DNA of 64,000 bases. Origin: Cymbidium sinense. Taxonomy: Eukaryota > Streptophyta > Magnoliopsida > Asparagales > Orchidaceae. The position numbers were made by a program, and so were the translations under genes. Below are positions 63,852 through 64,000 of the stretch, one piece after another. Location of the stretch: NCBI GenBank assembly GCA_021442155.1, contig CM038228.1:90503530-90567529 (forward strand), given 5' to 3'. The first letter of the stretch is position 1. Each line of letters opens with the position of its first letter. A model generated the notes under the pieces. That model made no database searches and was not told the origin of the DNA. It saw nothing but the letters and a program-made list of their open reading frames with translations.

Positions 63852-64000
63852 TACAACAACAACAACAACAAGAAGAAGAAGCCTTAATCCCACTAGTGTC
63901 CATACATGAATCCTTCTGCCTCCATTGTGTCCTATTACGTCAAATTCTCATTTAATTCAAGTATACAAAGATCATTTTATACATCTTCACCAAGTCTTTT
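63852..64000 (-). mobile_element. LINE 3' end inserted in the copia element, cut by window edge
   Basis: The sequence (ACA)n(AGA)n, GCCTTAATCCCACTAG and CCTCCATTGTGTCCTATTA matches the LINE 3' end at 18377-18500 in the same orientation. Translation on the minus strand gives the same C-terminal end (NEN-T, QWRQKDSC-like). It continues past 64000. Confidence 0.75.

Overview
This is a 64 kb window of plant nuclear DNA, probably from a monocot. Spliced genes with GT-AG introns sit in a very AT-rich background full of plant transposable elements (Tat-type Ty3/gypsy, Ty1/copia, MULE with plant mobile domain, hAT, Tourist MITEs, L1-like LINEs, tRNA-derived SINEs). The monocot guess rests mainly on GC-rich exons in the GDSL and HVA22 genes beside AT-rich introns. 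The species cannot be named from sequence alone, and nothing bacterial or viral was seen.

Four host genes are supported. (1) A five-exon GDSL esterase/lipase on + (31083-35247), complete except for a one-base deletion in the last exon. (2) A four-exon HVA22/DP1/TB2 family gene on - (44505-46998), with small frameshifting deletions. (3) An LRR receptor-like protein on + (53255-54714), carrying many one- or two-base frameshifts. (4) The last three exons of a citrate synthase of the peroxisomal (glyoxysomal) type on - (57817-59288), whose 5' part must lie beyond the right edge.

Layout. 1-4222 is the 3' part of a Tat-like Ty3/gypsy element: the end of pol, an antisense ORF, and the 3' LTR. A SINE with target-site duplications lies at 4328-4538. 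A decayed MULE carrying a transposase and a plant mobile domain spans about 4585-10330. A complete non-autonomous LTR element in minus orientation is at 12588-17393 (TSD ATTAT) and holds two minisatellite arrays. LINE fragments at 18377-19905 and 23498-24060 flank a 3.6 kb LTR-like block. A Tourist MITE dimer is at 26276-26817. The GDSL gene occupies 31-35 kb. From 35.7 to 43 kb there are tandem repeats, a 1.2 kb hAT element with an 8-bp TSD, and a solo LTR (41991-43015, TSD ATAAT). The HVA22 gene, a shared minisatellite, a gene-poor AT-rich stretch, another SINE, the LRR gene and the citrate synthase exons follow. The right end is a degenerate copia element whose 5' LTR begins in the citrate synthase gene, itself hit by a LINE.

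Two themes stand out. First, the elements are nested and many have target-site duplications readable by eye, so the order of events can be partly reconstructed. Second, the identifiable frameshifts in three genes can all be explained as small deletions, mostly in homopolymers. That fits either young pseudogenes or, more simply, an unpolished long-read assembly. No wholly new biological system was found. The best leads are the antisense promoter block shared by the two Tat-like elements, the MULE with plant mobile domain, and the 37-bp LINE insertion in an HVA22 intron.
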